Shown here in pieces: positions 28,058 to 37,899 of a stretch of DNA of 64,000 nt; the stretch's first letter is position 1; each line of letters opens with the position of its first letter. Source of the stretch: Corynebacterium pseudogenitalium (GTDB taxonomy: Bacteria > Actinomycetota > Actinomycetes > Mycobacteriales > Mycobacteriaceae); assembly GCF_024453815.1 (NCBI RefSeq), contig NZ_CP072934.1, positions 1,488,001 through 1,552,000 of the forward strand, given 5' to 3'. Position numbers and translations under genes: made by a program. Below the pieces are notes generated by a model. The model was not told the DNA's origin, did no database searches, and saw only the letters and a list, made by a program, of their open reading frames with translations.

Positions 28058-28432
28058 GTGAATACACGCTCACTGGTCGCGCTTGCAATCACTACCGCAC
28101 TCGGCGGAGCATGCCTCACGGCAAGCCCACTGATGGCACAAGAGAAGCAAGACACGCCGACCACGCAATCACGTGTTACTGCCACAGAAACAGCACCTGC
28201 TGTGACCGTGACGGTTACCGCTTCGCCAGTACCAAAGACCACGGAGCCACGAAAAGCTGAAGGCCCAAGCTCCGAAGCGATCAACAAAGGCATCATGACC
28301 GATGAAACTCGCGAGATTTTCAGCTATATCTCGGCTGGCATCGCACTCTTCGTCGGGCTGATTCAGATGATCACCGCGGCGATCAAGGCGATCCCTGGAG
28401 CGCAGGACAAGCTGAAGTCCATGCTTAAGTAG
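28058..28432 (+). CDS. Second small exported protein with C-terminal amphipathic/hydrophobic helix
   Basis: A 124-residue protein. A signal peptide (residues 1–30, SLVALAITTALGGACL, probable cleavage after LMAQ or similar) is followed by a Thr/Val/Pro-rich region (ATETAPAVTVTVTASPVPKTT) and a helix-forming C-terminus, SYISAGIALFVGLIQMITAAIKAIPGAQDKLKSMLK in sense, hydrophobic at about residues 87–107 and basic at the end. GTG 28058 has GGGAG six bases upstream; a TTG two codons earlier is less likely. It follows the other exported protein by 36 bases and is ended by a strong hairpin. Function unknown. Confidence 0.75.
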   Translation: MNTRSLVALAITTALGGACLTASPLMAQEKQDTPTTQSRVTATETAPAVTVTVTASPVPKTTEPRKAEGPSSEAINKGIMTDETREIFSYISAGIALFVGLIQMITAAIKAIPGAQDKLKSMLK

Positions 28433-28450
28433 CTGCGTAGCACACAACGC

Positions 28451-28492
28451 TAAGGCCGGTGCCCTCCTTTCACAGAGTGGGCACCGGCCTTA
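28451..28492. terminator. Bidirectional terminator between the exported pair and the MetE-like gene
   Basis: Perfect 14-bp stem TAAGGCCGGTGCCC (28451–28464) with GGGCACCGGCCTTA (28479–28492), loop 14 bases. It sits between two converging genes. The T-tail is modest on the plus strand (CATTT), so efficiency is uncertain. Confidence 0.75.
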
Positions 28493-28511
28493 GCTCATTT
28501 GGCTACTGCGA

Positions 28512-29720
28512 TTAGCCAAACAGATGGCGCGTCGCGATCTCTGCGCCCTTCACCAGTGATTCCAGCTTCGCCCAGGCGATCTGGTGGTTCAGGCGCCCAC
28601 CCAAGCCACAGTCTGCCGAAGCGATAACGTTTTCTGGGCCGACGACCTCAGCGAACTGAACGATCCTATCCGCAACCAACTGTGGGTGCTCGACAGCGTT
28701 CGTGCTGTGCGAAATAACGCCCGGATAAATAACGCTGCCCTCTGGCAACGCGTGGTCCTGCCAAACGCGCCACTCATGCGCGTGGCGTGGCGACGCCCCC
28801 TCGAAGGAAAAGCCGCCAACCTCTGCTCGCAGGATCTCCTCGATAATGTCACCGAACGGTACGTCGGTAACGTGCGGGCCGTGCCACGAACCCCAGCAAA
28901 TGTGCAGGCGAGTCAGTTCCTTCGGCAAGTCGCGGATGGACTCATTGATGGCGTCGATACGAATACGCAGCCACGCACGGTAGTCTTCCAGGGTCGGCTC
29001 GGGGTTAATCTGATCCCAGGATTCCGCAAGGTCAGGTGCGTCGAGCTGCACGGTCAAACCGGCGTCGGTAATTGCCTTGTACTCGTGTGCCATCGCAGCA
29101 GCACACGCCTGTACGACTTCTTCGTCGGTGTTGTAATACTCATTCTTCAGACGGGCGGCGGAGCCTGGCGAAAGCGCTGCGACAAACCCCTGCGTGGCAC
29201 CGGCGCGATCCATGGAGCGCTTCAGCAGTGCAACGTCCGTCTCAACTTCCTGCTGGCCAATGTAGGTAATCGGACCCGTGAACTTCGGGTTACCAACCTT
29301 CGCACGGCCAGTGAAAATGCCGGAGTGTGGGTCGGAGTACGCCTCGGAAAAGAGTGCGCGGTCTCGGCGATCAGCGAAGCTGGTCAACTCAATGTTTCCA
29401 GGCGTGGAACGCTTGATCTCCTGCGAGGCCCAGCGGTCCTCGTCGGTCATGGTCAGTCCACCAAGACGAGAGAAAGAGTAGTTCCACCAAGCACCGTAGT
29501 CGACCGCGCCAGAGGTGATGTGCCCGTACTCGCCCTCGTTGATGATGTCGATGCCCAGGTCAACCTGGCGCTGCACCACGTCGTCGATCGCGCGCTCAAG
29601 GATCTCCTTAAAGTCCTCGTCGTTGATTTGCTGCTCCGAACGAAGTTGGTTCGCTTCGAGCAGCTCAGGGGTGCGCGGCAGGGACCCAACATGTGTTGTC
29701 AAAATCTTGTGCTCGGACAT
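28512..29720 (-). CDS. Cobalamin-independent methionine synthase family protein (MetE C-terminal type)
   Basis: A 402-residue protein resembling only the C-terminal catalytic half of MetE, as in archaeal-type or orphan MetE-like proteins. The N-terminus TTHVGSLPRTPEL is typical. The zinc ligands appear to be kept: His273 and Cys275 in LHICWGSWHG, Glu308 in SFEGASPRH, and Cys371 in ADCGLGGR. It uses a zinc thiolate to accept a methyl group or attack a substrate; the real substrate is unknown and it should not be assumed to be the housekeeping methionine synthase. Start ATG 29720 has GGAG eight bases upstream. It stands alone, facing away from dnaE in transcription order. Confidence 0.82.
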   Translation of the reverse strand: MSEHKILTTHVGSLPRTPELLEANQLRSEQQINDEDFKEILERAIDDVVQRQVDLGIDIINEGEYGHITSGAVDYGAWWNYSFSRLGGLTMTDEDRWASQEIKRSTPGNIELTSFADRRDRALFSEAYSDPHSGIFTGRAKVGNPKFTGPITYIGQQEVETDVALLKRSMDRAGATQGFVAALSPGSAARLKNEYYNTDEEVVQACAAAMAHEYKAITDAGLTVQLDAPDLAESWDQINPEPTLEDYRAWLRIRIDAINESIRDLPKELTRLHICWGSWHGPHVTDVPFGDIIEEILRAEVGGFSFEGASPRHAHEWRVWQDHALPEGSVIYPGVISHSTNAVEHPQLVADRIVQFAEVVGPENVIASADCGLGGRLNHQIAWAKLESLVKGAEIATRHLFG

Positions 29721-29771
29721 ATATTATGCTCCACTCATTCGCCTCTTAGCTGGTATTGATTCCAACGACAG

Positions 29772-29777
29772 AGTGTA
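29772..29777 (-). promoter_or_regulatory. Possible -10 element of the MetE-like gene
   Basis: TACACT on the minus strand, about 51 bases before ATG 29720; -35 not clear. The rest of the 101-base gap holds a short hairpin-capable sequence (GGGGA 29798–29802 with TCCCC 29813–29817) that might end dnaE transcription weakly. Confidence 0.3.
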
Positions 29778-29821
29778 GCCAAGCTTATTTTCACACCGGG
29801 GAATATATTCACTCCCCTCCA

Positions 29822-32800
29822 CTAGCCGAGGATCCCAACCCCCATCGTCGCCTTCAGATCGCCCATCAAGCTCGCCGAACGCTCCACCCGCAGATGGTCG
29901 CCTAACACCATCATTTGCGTCTCGTCGCCATGTACAAGGTTCAGGTACACATCCGAGTCGCCCGGGTTGTTCTGCAGCACGCCCTTCAAACGCTGGATAT
30001 TATCCACAGTGCACTGCTCGGTGCGCAGCGTGAGACGCAGTGGCAGCCCAGCACCGTTGCCAGGCCCGAGCTCCGGCGTTTTGACGTCGTCGCCGAACAG
30101 GCTCATGCGTTCGTCACGGATCGAGACGTGCGCCTTCACAAGGATGATATTGTCTTCCACAATTTGTGGCGCAACCAGCGAATACACCTTGTTAAACAGC
30201 AACACGTCAACGGAGGCGCCGTGGTGATCCTCAATCGTGACGATCGCCCAAGGGGAACCGTCCTTCTTCGAGAAACGCCGATCGACCGAAGAGATCAGAC
30301 CGCCAATCGTTACCTCGGCGCCGTTTCGCAATTCGCCGGAGAGGATCGTCGTTAACTGAGTATCGGTCTGTGCGTCAATTGCTTCCTCGAAGCCGTCAAG
30401 CGGGTGGCCCGAGACATACAAGCCCAGCATCTCACGCTCGAGAGCAAGTTTGTGTTTCTTGTCCCACTCCTCATCCGGGATCTGCAGCGCAAACGCGTTG
30501 TCAGCAGCAACAGCGTCGTCACCTCCGAAGGAGGCGAACAGGTCGAACTGCCCCTTGTCAGCAGCCTTCTTCGTGGTAAGCACAGAATCGACGGCATCCT
30601 CCTGGATGAGCATCAACCCCTTACGCGGGTGACCAAGCGAGTCGAACGCACCGGCCTTAATTAGAGATTCAGTAATTCGCTTATTACATGGCAGTAGGTC
30701 AATCTTGTCGAGGTAGTCAGAGAAGCTCGTGAACTCGCCCTTCGTCCGGCGTGTCTCCTTAATCGACTCAACAACTTCGACGCCGACATTACGCACCGCC
30801 GCGAGGCCGTATCGAACGTCCTCGCCAACAGCCATAAAGTTCTCTTCGGAAGCATTAATATCTGGCTGGAGCACGGAAATGCCAAGGTGGCGGCAGTCGG
30901 AAAGGTAGATCGCCGACTTGTCCTTCTTATCGCCCACCGAGGTCAACAACGCTGCCATGTACTCAGCGGTGTAGTTCGCCTTCATGTACGCCGTCCAGTA
31001 GGACACTAGCGCGTAACCTGCAGCGTGAGACTTGTTAAACGCGTACGAGGCGAACGGCTCAATAATCTGCCACAGTGCGTCCATCGCGCTCTTGGAATAG
31101 CCGTTGTCCTGCATCCCCGACCAGAACTTCTCGTACTGCTGCGCCAGCACCTCTGGCTTCTTCTTACCCATGGCCTTACGGAAGCCGTCTGCCTCACCAG
31201 CGGTGTAGTTCGCAACCTTTCGGGAGATCTCCATGATCTGCTCCTGGTACACGATCAAACCGTAGGTTTCGTCCAGGATGTCCTTCAGTGGCTCCTCAAG
31301 TTCCGGGTGGATGGCCGTAATCGGCTTGCGGCCATTCTTGCGGTCCGCGTAGTCCCAGTGGGCGTTCATGCCCATCGGGCCTGGGCGATACAGCGCGAGC
31401 GAAGCGACGATGTCCTTAAAACCAGTCGGTCCCATGCGCTTGAGCAGCTCTTGCATGCCACCCGAGTCCAGCTGGAACACGCCAAGCGTATCGCCGCGAG
31501 AGAGCAACTCGTATACCTTCGGGTCATCAGTACTCAACGACTCAAGGTCGATGGTCTCGCCGCGGTTCTTCTTCACGTTTTCCAGTGCGTCGCCAAGCAC
31601 GGTGAGGTTTCGCAGGCCAAGGAAGTCCATCTTCAGCAAGCCGATGGCCTCACACGCTGGGTAGTCCCAACCAGTAATGATCGCACCGTCGGCAGGCCGC
31701 TTCCACATCGGGATGTGGTCCATCAAAGGTACCGACGCCATAATCACGGCACAAGCGTGCACGCCTGCCTGGCGCACAGTACCTTCAAGGCCACGCGCAG
31801 TCTCGTAGATGCGGGCTACATCCGGGTCAGTCTCAATCATGGAGCGCACCTCGGTTGCCTCGTTATAACGCGGGTGTTCCGGATCCGTAATACCTGCCAG
31901 CGGAATGTCCTTCGCCATGATCGCAGGAGGCAGCGCCGCGTTAATACGGTCCGCCATCTGGAAGCCGGGCTGGCCGAAGTTCACCTTGGCCGAGTCCTTA
32001 ATAGCCTGCTTCGTCTTAATCGTGCCGAAGGTAATCACCTGTGCGATCTTGTCCTCGCCCCAGCGCTCTGCAGCGTACGTGATCATTTCCCCGCGGCGGC
32101 GGTCGTCGAAGTCGATATCAATATCAGGTGCCGACGGCCTCTCCGGGTTCAAGAACCTCTCGAAGAGCAGGCCATGCTCCATCGGGTCAATGTTCGTGAT
32201 GGTCAGCGCGTACGCCACAAGCGCACCCGCCGCGGAGCCACGGCCCGGCCCGACGCGAATGCCGACCTCGCGCGCATGCTTGATCAGCTCGGCAACGATG
32301 AGGAAGTAGGACGGGTAGCCCTTCATATCGATGACGTCGATCTCGTAGTTCGCGCGCTCGATGTATTCCTCCGGCACCTCCCTGCCCTCGAAGCGCGCCT
32401 GCAAACCACGCATCACTTCCTTGCGCAGCCACGTTGTTGGGGTCTCCCCTTCCGGCACGTCAGCCACCGGCATCCGGTCGTGCGGATGTTCCTCCCACAG
32501 CTCGCTGTAGTCACCGACACGCTCCGCAATCCACAGGGTGTTATCGCAGGCGTCAGGCACCGTAGAGTCCCACAGGTCGCGCATCTGCTCAGCTGACTTG
32601 ATGTAGTAGCCGGTGCCGTCGAACTTAAAGCGGTCCGGGTCCATCAGCGTCTTGCCGGTCTGCACACACAACATGGCCTCGTGCGCCGGCGCCTGGGACT
32701 CCAGGACGTAGTGACAGTCGTTCGTCACCAGTGGCGGAAGGTCGAGCTCCTTGCCGATGCGCAGCAAGTCATTACGTACGCGCTGCTCAATATCCAGACC

Positions 32801-33385
32801 GTGGTCCATGAGCTCGAGGAAGTAGTTATCACGGCCGTAGATGTCCTGCCACATCGCCGCGGCCTCAAGGGCCTCACGGTACTGGCCAAGCCGCAAACGG
32901 GTTTGCACATCACCCGACGGACACCCCGTGGTGCCGATGATGCCGTCGGCATGTTCGGCGACGAGCTCCGCATCCATGCGCGGCCACTTACCAAGCTGCC
33001 CCTCGTACGAAGCCAGCGACGAGAGCTTGAACAGATTGCGCAGGCCGGTCGCGTTTTCTGCCAGCATCGTCTGGTGCAGATACGCACCGGAGGCGGACAC
33101 ATCGTCGCGCTTCTGGTCAGGGGTGCCCCACAGCACGCGCTTCTTATTCAGGCGCGACTCCGGCGCCAAGTAGGCCTCGATGCCAATGATCGGCTTCACC
33201 CCCGCGTCCACCATCTGGCGGTAAAACGCGTTCGAGCCGAACATATTACCGTGGTCAGTCATGCCCACCGCGGGCATTCCCTGGCGCACAACCTCCTCCG
33301 CAAGCATGTCAACTTTCGCCATGCCGTCGAGCATCGAAAACTCGGTGTGGTTATGCAGGTGGACGAAGGAAGATTTTTTGGCCAT
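29822..33385 (-). CDS. dnaE: DNA polymerase III alpha subunit (DnaE1 type)
   Basis: The replicative polymerase subunit, 1187 residues. It starts with the PHP domain ([15 protein letters not shown], then [10 protein letters not shown]), which in DnaE1 proteins of this phylum acts as a proofreading exonuclease. The palm contains the catalytic aspartates in [13 protein letters not shown]. The HhH, OB-fold and tau-binding regions follow ([19 protein letters not shown] is the OB part). I chose the ATG at 33385 ([10 protein letters not shown]); an ATG three codons earlier is possible. No proofreading epsilon is encoded next to it. Confidence 0.96.
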   Translation of the reverse strand: MAKKSSFVHLHNHTEFSMLDGMAKVDMLAEEVVRQGMPAVGMTDHGNMFGSNAFYRQMVDAGVKPIIGIEAYLAPESRLNKKRVLWGTPDQKRDDVSASGAYLHQTMLAENATGLRNLFKLSSLASYEGQLGKWPRMDAELVAEHADGIIGTTGCPSGDVQTRLRLGQYREALEAAAMWQDIYGRDNYFLELMDHGLDIEQRVRNDLLRIGKELDLPPLVTNDCHYVLESQAPAHEAMLCVQTGKTLMDPDRFKFDGTGYYIKSAEQMRDLWDSTVPDACDNTLWIAERVGDYSELWEEHPHDRMPVADVPEGETPTTWLRKEVMRGLQARFEGREVPEEYIERANYEIDVIDMKGYPSYFLIVAELIKHAREVGIRVGPGRGSAAGALVAYALTITNIDPMEHGLLFERFLNPERPSAPDIDIDFDDRRRGEMITYAAERWGEDKIAQVITFGTIKTKQAIKDSAKVNFGQPGFQMADRINAALPPAIMAKDIPLAGITDPEHPRYNEATEVRSMIETDPDVARIYETARGLEGTVRQAGVHACAVIMASVPLMDHIPMWKRPADGAIITGWDYPACEAIGLLKMDFLGLRNLTVLGDALENVKKNRGETIDLESLSTDDPKVYELLSRGDTLGVFQLDSGGMQELLKRMGPTGFKDIVASLALYRPGPMGMNAHWDYADRKNGRKPITAIHPELEEPLKDILDETYGLIVYQEQIMEISRKVANYTAGEADGFRKAMGKKKPEVLAQQYEKFWSGMQDNGYSKSAMDALWQIIEPFASYAFNKSHAAGYALVSYWTAYMKANYTAEYMAALLTSVGDKKDKSAIYLSDCRHLGISVLQPDINASEENFMAVGEDVRYGLAAVRNVGVEVVESIKETRRTKGEFTSFSDYLDKIDLLPCNKRITESLIKAGAFDSLGHPRKGLMLIQEDAVDSVLTTKKAADKGQFDLFASFGGDDAVAADNAFALQIPDEEWDKKHKLALEREMLGLYVSGHPLDGFEEAIDAQTDTQLTTILSGELRNGAEVTIGGLISSVDRRFSKKDGSPWAIVTIEDHHGASVDVLLFNKVYSLVAPQIVEDNIILVKAHVSIRDERMSLFGDDVKTPELGPGNGAGLPLRLTLRTEQCTVDNIQRLKGVLQNNPGDSDVYLNLVHGDETQMMVLGDHLRVERSASLMGDLKATMGVGILG

Positions 33386-33441
33386 GCGCTTCATCTTATC
33401 CAGACTTCGGACACGGCCAAAAGAGCCAGCAACCAGCGAAC

Positions 33442-34722
33442 TTATTCGTAACGCAAAGCATCAATAGGCTGCATCTTTGCAGCCTTCGCGGCCGGATAGG
33501 CACCGAAGAAAATACCGGTTGCCAGCGAAAACCCGAGCGCCAACACAATTGCGCCGAGCGGCGGCCAAGTAAAGGCATCGAACGCGGCCGTCGCGATCAT
33601 GCCAATCGCCCCGCCCAGAATTACACCAATGATGCCGCCAATCAGGCACACCAGCATCGCCTCGACGATGAACTGTGTACGGATATCGCTTTGCTTGGCG
33701 CCCAGCGCCTTGCGCACACCGATCTCCCGCGTGCGCTCAGTGACGGTGATCAGCATGATGTTCATCACACCGATACCACCGACCAGCAAAGAGATACCGC
33801 CGATCGCGGAAAGCACCGTCGACATGATGCGGAATACGCTCGTCAGCTCTTCCAAGCTCGAGGAAAGATCCACCACCTCAATGGTGTAATCCTCGTTATT
33901 GGCGTACCAACGGTCCATGTAGTGTTGCAGGTCGGCCTGGAAGGTCTTCGCGTCTTCATCCGGCACCGATTGCACCGAAAATGACGTGAACCAGTCGCTG
34001 TCAAGCCCAACGCGATCTGCAGCGGTGAGCGGGATATAGATGTCCGCAAACTGTTCTGCGGCACCAAACATTCCGCCGCCTCGGGAATCTTCCTCGCCAT
34101 CGAGCACGCCCACGATAGTGAACACTGCCGGCTGGTCGTCTACGACCACATCGATGCGCTTGCCCAAACTGGCTTGAGCGTTGCCGTCGAAGAGGGCGTC
34201 GATAAGCGAGGGGCTCACCACTGCGAGCGGTCGGTGCCCATCGATGTCATCCTGGGAAATCTCGCGGCCGAACTGCACTTCGATGTTTCGCACCTTCATC
34301 GAGTCTGCAAGAACCGGCTTGACGTTCGTGGACACAGTTGTGTCATCGGAGACCACTTCCCCACTCGTGGAAACATCGATGTCCACGCCCTGGATACGGT
34401 CCCCAAATGCCTGACGCAGCTCATCGAGCTGCTCGGGAGTGACTGCGTTGCGCTCATCGGATGGTGGCGCGTAAGAAAACGCCGCGAAGGGATCCTCGGA
34501 TGCATCCGCGTCATCGGGACGCTCATGCACCATCACCGGGTGCGTCGTAGTGCCGACGCCTTCAAGCCCCGACATCACCTGGCGCTCCAGACCACGACCC
34601 AGCGTCATAATAATGACCACTGCCATAATGCCGATAATGATGCCCAGCAGCGTCAGCAACGAGCGAAGCTTGTTCTTCCGAAGCGACGAGGAGGCAAGCT
34701 TGATTGACTCTCCTACGTTCAT
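33442..34722 (-). CDS. ABC transporter permease (MacB/FtsX type)
   Basis: A 426-residue permease of the MacB_PCD–FtsX architecture. One N-terminal helix ([18 protein letters not shown], about 23–40), a large extracytoplasmic domain (about 45–290), then three helices at about 310–330, 352–380 and 390–415. The C-terminus ends [14 protein letters not shown], the family's cytoplasmic signature (typical ending KAAxxxPxxALRYE). Its ATG overlaps the ATPase stop (ATGA). With the ATPase and adaptor genes it forms a MacAB-like unit; cargo is unknown. Confidence 0.93.
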   Translation of the reverse strand: MNVGESIKLASSSLRKNKLRSLLTLLGIIIGIMAVVIIMTLGRGLERQVMSGLEGVGTTTHPVMVHERPDDADASEDPFAAFSYAPPSDERNAVTPEQLDELRQAFGDRIQGVDIDVSTSGEVVSDDTTVSTNVKPVLADSMKVRNIEVQFGREISQDDIDGHRPLAVVSPSLIDALFDGNAQASLGKRIDVVVDDQPAVFTIVGVLDGEEDSRGGGMFGAAEQFADIYIPLTAADRVGLDSDWFTSFSVQSVPDEDAKTFQADLQHYMDRWYANNEDYTIEVVDLSSSLEELTSVFRIMSTVLSAIGGISLLVGGIGVMNIMLITVTERTREIGVRKALGAKQSDIRTQFIVEAMLVCLIGGIIGVILGGAIGMIATAAFDAFTWPPLGAIVLALGFSLATGIFFGAYPAAKAAKMQPIDALRYE

Positions 34723-35615
34723 GGCCTCGCCCCCAGTGGGGCGCGAACCTGCGCGATGCGCCCGTCCATCATCTCTACAATGCGGCCGGTTTCTTCTGCC
34801 AACTCAGGGTTGTGCGTGATGAAGACGATGGCTTTGCCAAGGTCGTCGTGCAGCTCGTGGAAGAGGTCCATCACCATGCGGCCCGTCTTGGAGTCAAGCG
34901 CGCCTGTGGGCTCGTCGGCGAGTAACAGGTCAGGGTCATTGGCAAGGCTGCGAGCAATTGCCACGCGCTGCTTCTGCCCACCCGACAGTTCGTTCGGGTT
35001 ATGGTGCAAGCGGTCGCCCATGCCCATCATGTTCAAAAGTTCAGCGGCGCGCTCCTCGCGCTCTTTCTTATCGACGCCCGCATACATCATTGGCATCGCC
35101 ACATTTTGCAACGCGTCGATTCGACCAATCAGATTGAAGTTCTGGAAGATAAAGCCGATGTTCTGGCTACGGTACGCGGCCAGCTCGTTGTCCGACTTGG
35201 CGTACACCGGCTCGCCGTTGAACGCGTACGCGCCGTCTGTCGGCCGGTCGAGCATGCCAACCAAGTTCATCAGCGTCGACTTGCCGCAACCCGACGGGCC
35301 GACGATAGAGACAAATTCGCCCTGCTCTGCATGGAAGTCGATGCCATGCAGCACGGTCAGCTCGCTGGGCTCGCCGACGTTGTACGTCTTGACGATCCTG
35401 CGCATGTCAATGAGCAGACCACTCTTCGACATCGCCTCTTGCCCTGCAGGTGTGTGCAGTGCTGGTTGAGGTTGCGCAACTGGCTCTGTCGGCGTTGGTA
35501 CTTCGAGCTCCTCCGTCGAAGGCTCGGCGGCCTCAAACAACTCGTCGAACTCTGCGTCGGTGGCATCGTCCTGTACGCGTTGTCGGGAGTGCTTTCGGAA
35601 GGGATTCCGTGCCAT
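34719..35615 (-). CDS. ABC transporter ATPase (MacB/LolD type)
   Basis: A 298-residue ATPase. Walker A GPSGCGKST, the Q-loop FQNFNLIGRIDALQNVAMPM, signature LSGGQKQRVAIAR, Walker B LLLADEPTGALD and H-loop ITHNPELAE are all present. An N-terminal extension of about 65 residues rich in acidic residues and Pro (before LIDMRRIVKTY) is unusual for this family. GGAGGGG precedes the ATG, overlapping the end of the adaptor gene region. Four-base overlap with the permease gene downstream. Confidence 0.93.
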   Translation of the reverse strand: MARNPFRKHSRQRVQDDATDAEFDELFEAAEPSTEELEVPTPTEPVAQPQPALHTPAGQEAMSKSGLLIDMRRIVKTYNVGEPSELTVLHGIDFHAEQGEFVSIVGPSGCGKSTLMNLVGMLDRPTDGAYAFNGEPVYAKSDNELAAYRSQNIGFIFQNFNLIGRIDALQNVAMPMMYAGVDKKEREERAAELLNMMGMGDRLHHNPNELSGGQKQRVAIARSLANDPDLLLADEPTGALDSKTGRMVMDLFHELHDDLGKAIVFITHNPELAEETGRIVEMMDGRIAQVRAPLGARP

Positions 35616-35618
35616 CGC

Positions 35619-37286
35619 CTACCCCTCCTTTTCCGCTGGCGCGGAAGACTTCGGCGCTGCAGAAGACGTCGCCGGAGTGGTTGCAGCGGCACTGCCTGTC
35701 GGCTTCTTGTCCTTTGCGTCCTTTACCTGCTCAGGATCAAAATTTTCATCGTTGACCTTCACCGTGGAGCCAACCTTGTCCTTGAAGTTCTCAGGCCAGT
35801 TGATCACGATGTCGCCTGGCTTGAGCTCGCCCCCCGTGACAGCGACGTCAACGTCATTCTTCGCACCGGTCTTGACAGTGCGCTCTTCTACGACGCCGCT
35901 GGTGTCGCCGGGATTCTCCGTTGCGAGCACCAAAATCTTGTTCTCGTCGTAGACGGCGTCGCGAGGAATGTTGATGGAGTTCTTCGCCTCTTCAGTGATA
36001 ATTTCAGCACGCACACTGCCACCGAGCAGCAGGCCTTCCTTGTCACCGGTGACTTCGATCTCAACGGGGAACATCACCGAGGAGCCTCCGCCGCTGCCAC
36101 CTGCGGACATTGCGGCTGCAGCCTCTGCCCCACTACCAGCACTCGCGCCTGTGGAACCGACCGGGGAAACTCGCGTGACGCGCCCAGTGAACTTCTTCTT
36201 ACCCGTCGCAGTCGAGGTGAACTCAACGCGGTTGTCCTGCTTGATCGCCGGGACGTCCGCCTCGCGCACGTTAGCGCGGATCAACAGTCGGGAGTCATCT
36301 GCGATGCCAAGGACGCGACCCTGCGGGATATCGCCTACCTGCACGTCAACGTTTGTGACTACGCCAGCCATTGGAGCGTTAATCGTTGCTTCCTGCACTT
36401 GGAGCTGCAGCGTACCGTCGTCGTCAGCGGCAGAAGCATTCTCTGCTGCGCGCCACGCGGAATCAACCTGTGCCTGGAGCTGCTGCCGCTCCTGCCCGGC
36501 CTGCGCCTTGGCGGCCTCCAGCGCGGCTTGCGACTCCTGAAGTGCAGCTCGAGCCTGCTCCACGCTCAGCATCGGGACAGCACCCTGGCCGCCACCCGGA
36601 ACTTGACCCGGCGCGGCCGGGGCTGCAGGAGGTGCCGTGCGGATGCCGTGGCCGGAACCGCCTGGCAGACGGGAGGACAAATCGCCGGCCATCTTTTGAA
36701 CGTGGGCTGCGATCTTCGGCGAAGCGATCATCCGTGCGCCACCCTGCGCGGCAAGCGCAGCATCAAGCGCTGCCTGCGCCTGATCCACCTGGGCCTGCGC
36801 CTGAGCCACGGCCGGGTTGGAGCCGTTTGCCATCGCCTGGTCGTACGCGTTGAGCTGACTCTTGGCCTGCTCGACGCCCTGCATCGCTTCTGCCTGGGCA
36901 CTCGCCTGCTGCTTTTCTTGCTTGGCAAGTTGGCGCTGCAGCGCGTCGGTGTTCATCTGCACCAAGAACTGATCTTTAGCGACGCGGTCGCCTGGCTGCA
37001 CTGCGAGCCGTTCGACCTCGGACTGCAGCGCGGTCGTGATGCTCACTGAGCGAATCGGCGCAATGTTGCCATTGACCACGATGCTATTGGTGAGGTTTTC
37101 CTCTGCAGCGATCGTGTAATCTCCGGCGAGCAAACCATCGTGCCCGCCATCATCACCACCGCCAATAGCGCCACACGAGGCAGCGAATAACGCCGCGGTG
37201 GTAGCCAACGCTACCCCCGCAATTCGTGTCTTCGAAAATCGCTGACGCTGCGGGCTTCGGGCGTTGACTCCAGGGTCGGAAACCAA
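35619..37286 (-). CDS. Lipoprotein periplasmic adaptor (MacA/RND-type membrane fusion protein)
   Basis: A 555-residue adaptor. Near the N-terminus is a short basic part, hydrophobic GVALATTAALFA, and a lipobox ending in Ala-Ser-Cys (FAASCGAIGGG), so it is probably lipid-anchored. The barrel-sandwich halves are seen at SVSITTALQSEVERLAVQPGDRV and ATINAPMAGVVTNVDVQVGD; between them lies a long Gln/Ala-rich coiled coil (about 105–275). A beta-barrel domain with a Gly/Ser/Ala-rich insertion (around 385–410) follows, then a Pro/Ala-rich tail. TTG 37286 is chosen because GAGGAG lies five bases upstream; the frame extends 24 codons further without support. First gene of the ABC unit. Confidence 0.88.
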   Translation of the reverse strand: MVSDPGVNARSPQRQRFSKTRIAGVALATTAALFAASCGAIGGGDDGGHDGLLAGDYTIAAEENLTNSIVVNGNIAPIRSVSITTALQSEVERLAVQPGDRVAKDQFLVQMNTDALQRQLAKQEKQQASAQAEAMQGVEQAKSQLNAYDQAMANGSNPAVAQAQAQVDQAQAALDAALAAQGGARMIASPKIAAHVQKMAGDLSSRLPGGSGHGIRTAPPAAPAAPGQVPGGGQGAVPMLSVEQARAALQESQAALEAAKAQAGQERQQLQAQVDSAWRAAENASAADDDGTLQLQVQEATINAPMAGVVTNVDVQVGDIPQGRVLGIADDSRLLIRANVREADVPAIKQDNRVEFTSTATGKKKFTGRVTRVSPVGSTGASAGSGAEAAAAMSAGGSGGGSSVMFPVEIEVTGDKEGLLLGGSVRAEIITEEAKNSINIPRDAVYDENKILVLATENPGDTSGVVEERTVKTGAKNDVDVAVTGGELKPGDIVINWPENFKDKVGSTVKVNDENFDPEQVKDAKDKKPTGSAAATTPATSSAAPKSSAPAEKEG

Positions 37287-37362
37287 TGTCTCTCCTCGTG
37301 TTGTTTTCCGCGCACCTTTTGGATGCGCGTATAGGTGCAATCCCGGAAAACTATACACGCCT

Positions 37363-37899
37363 TCACTGTGCGTCTACGAAACTTACGGGCCGGATTGCGA
37401 ACGCGCCCCATACCGCGTCAGCTGGTAAAACTTCCACAGCAAACACATCGTTCACATCGTTCACATCAGCCAAATGCGCAACAGCGTCGTAGACGACTGC
37501 GCCTTCAATGTGTGCAGAGACTCCTCGGAATATCTCGGCGCGCGACGCTCCGGGCGCAGGCTCTCCGACTGGATTCGCGCCTAACTTGGTGATCACGGCA
37601 TTCACACGCCCAATCGGGCGTAGTACTGCGTCTGCTTCTTCTGGACTTAAAGGATGGCTAAACGATACAAGCGCGAAATGAGCCTGTTCACCTTCCTGCA
37701 ATGCCTCTTCGAGGCTCTGCTCCGCGCGCGCCGCGTACTCCGGCGCAGTCTCGCCTTGTTCTGCCCCCAGAGCGTCCCCTTGCAGCACAGGTTGCTCTGG
37801 TGGATTATTGACGCCAACAAGGTAGCAGCATCCGTAAAGCACAGCACCGGCAAGCAACGCCGCGATTGCGCCGCGCCACCTCTTTGCCTGGTTAGCCAC
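37363..37899 (-). CDS. Anchored protein of unknown function
   Basis: A 178-residue protein with one N-terminal hydrophobic segment (AIAALLAGAVLYGCCYLVGV, about 10–29). The LYGC stretch is a poor lipobox, so a plain signal anchor is more likely. The outer part is acidic, with a helix rich in Glu and Ala (EYAARAEQSLEEALQEGEQAH), then a mixed domain PIGRVNAVITKLGANPVG and ending RPVSFVDAQ. No known family recognised. It overlaps the RluD gene by eight bases, so the two are cotranscribed; the ABC unit starts 77 bases downstream. Confidence 0.7.
   Translation of the reverse strand: MANQAKRWRGAIAALLAGAVLYGCCYLVGVNNPPEQPVLQGDALGAEQGETAPEYAARAEQSLEEALQEGEQAHFALVSFSHPLSPEEADAVLRPIGRVNAVITKLGANPVGEPAPGASRAEIFRGVSAHIEGAVVYDAVAHLADVNDVNDVFAVEVLPADAVWGAFAIRPVSFVDAQ

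Noticed and set aside
29798..29817. GGGGA...TCCCC hairpin as the dnaE terminator
   Set aside because: Only five paired bases and no T-tract on the minus strand; not enough to call a terminator.
31025..32596. A 523-codon open frame on the plus strand inside dnaE
   Set aside because: It is antisense to the conserved polymerase domain, has Arg/His/Val-rich composition typical of reverse-frame shadow in GC-rich coding DNA, and has no ribosome site.
35001..37049. A 682-codon open frame on the plus strand across the ABC ATPase and adaptor genes
   Set aside because: Antisense to two clear genes and crosses their junction; composition (Leu/Arg/Cys/His runs) is that of a shadow frame.
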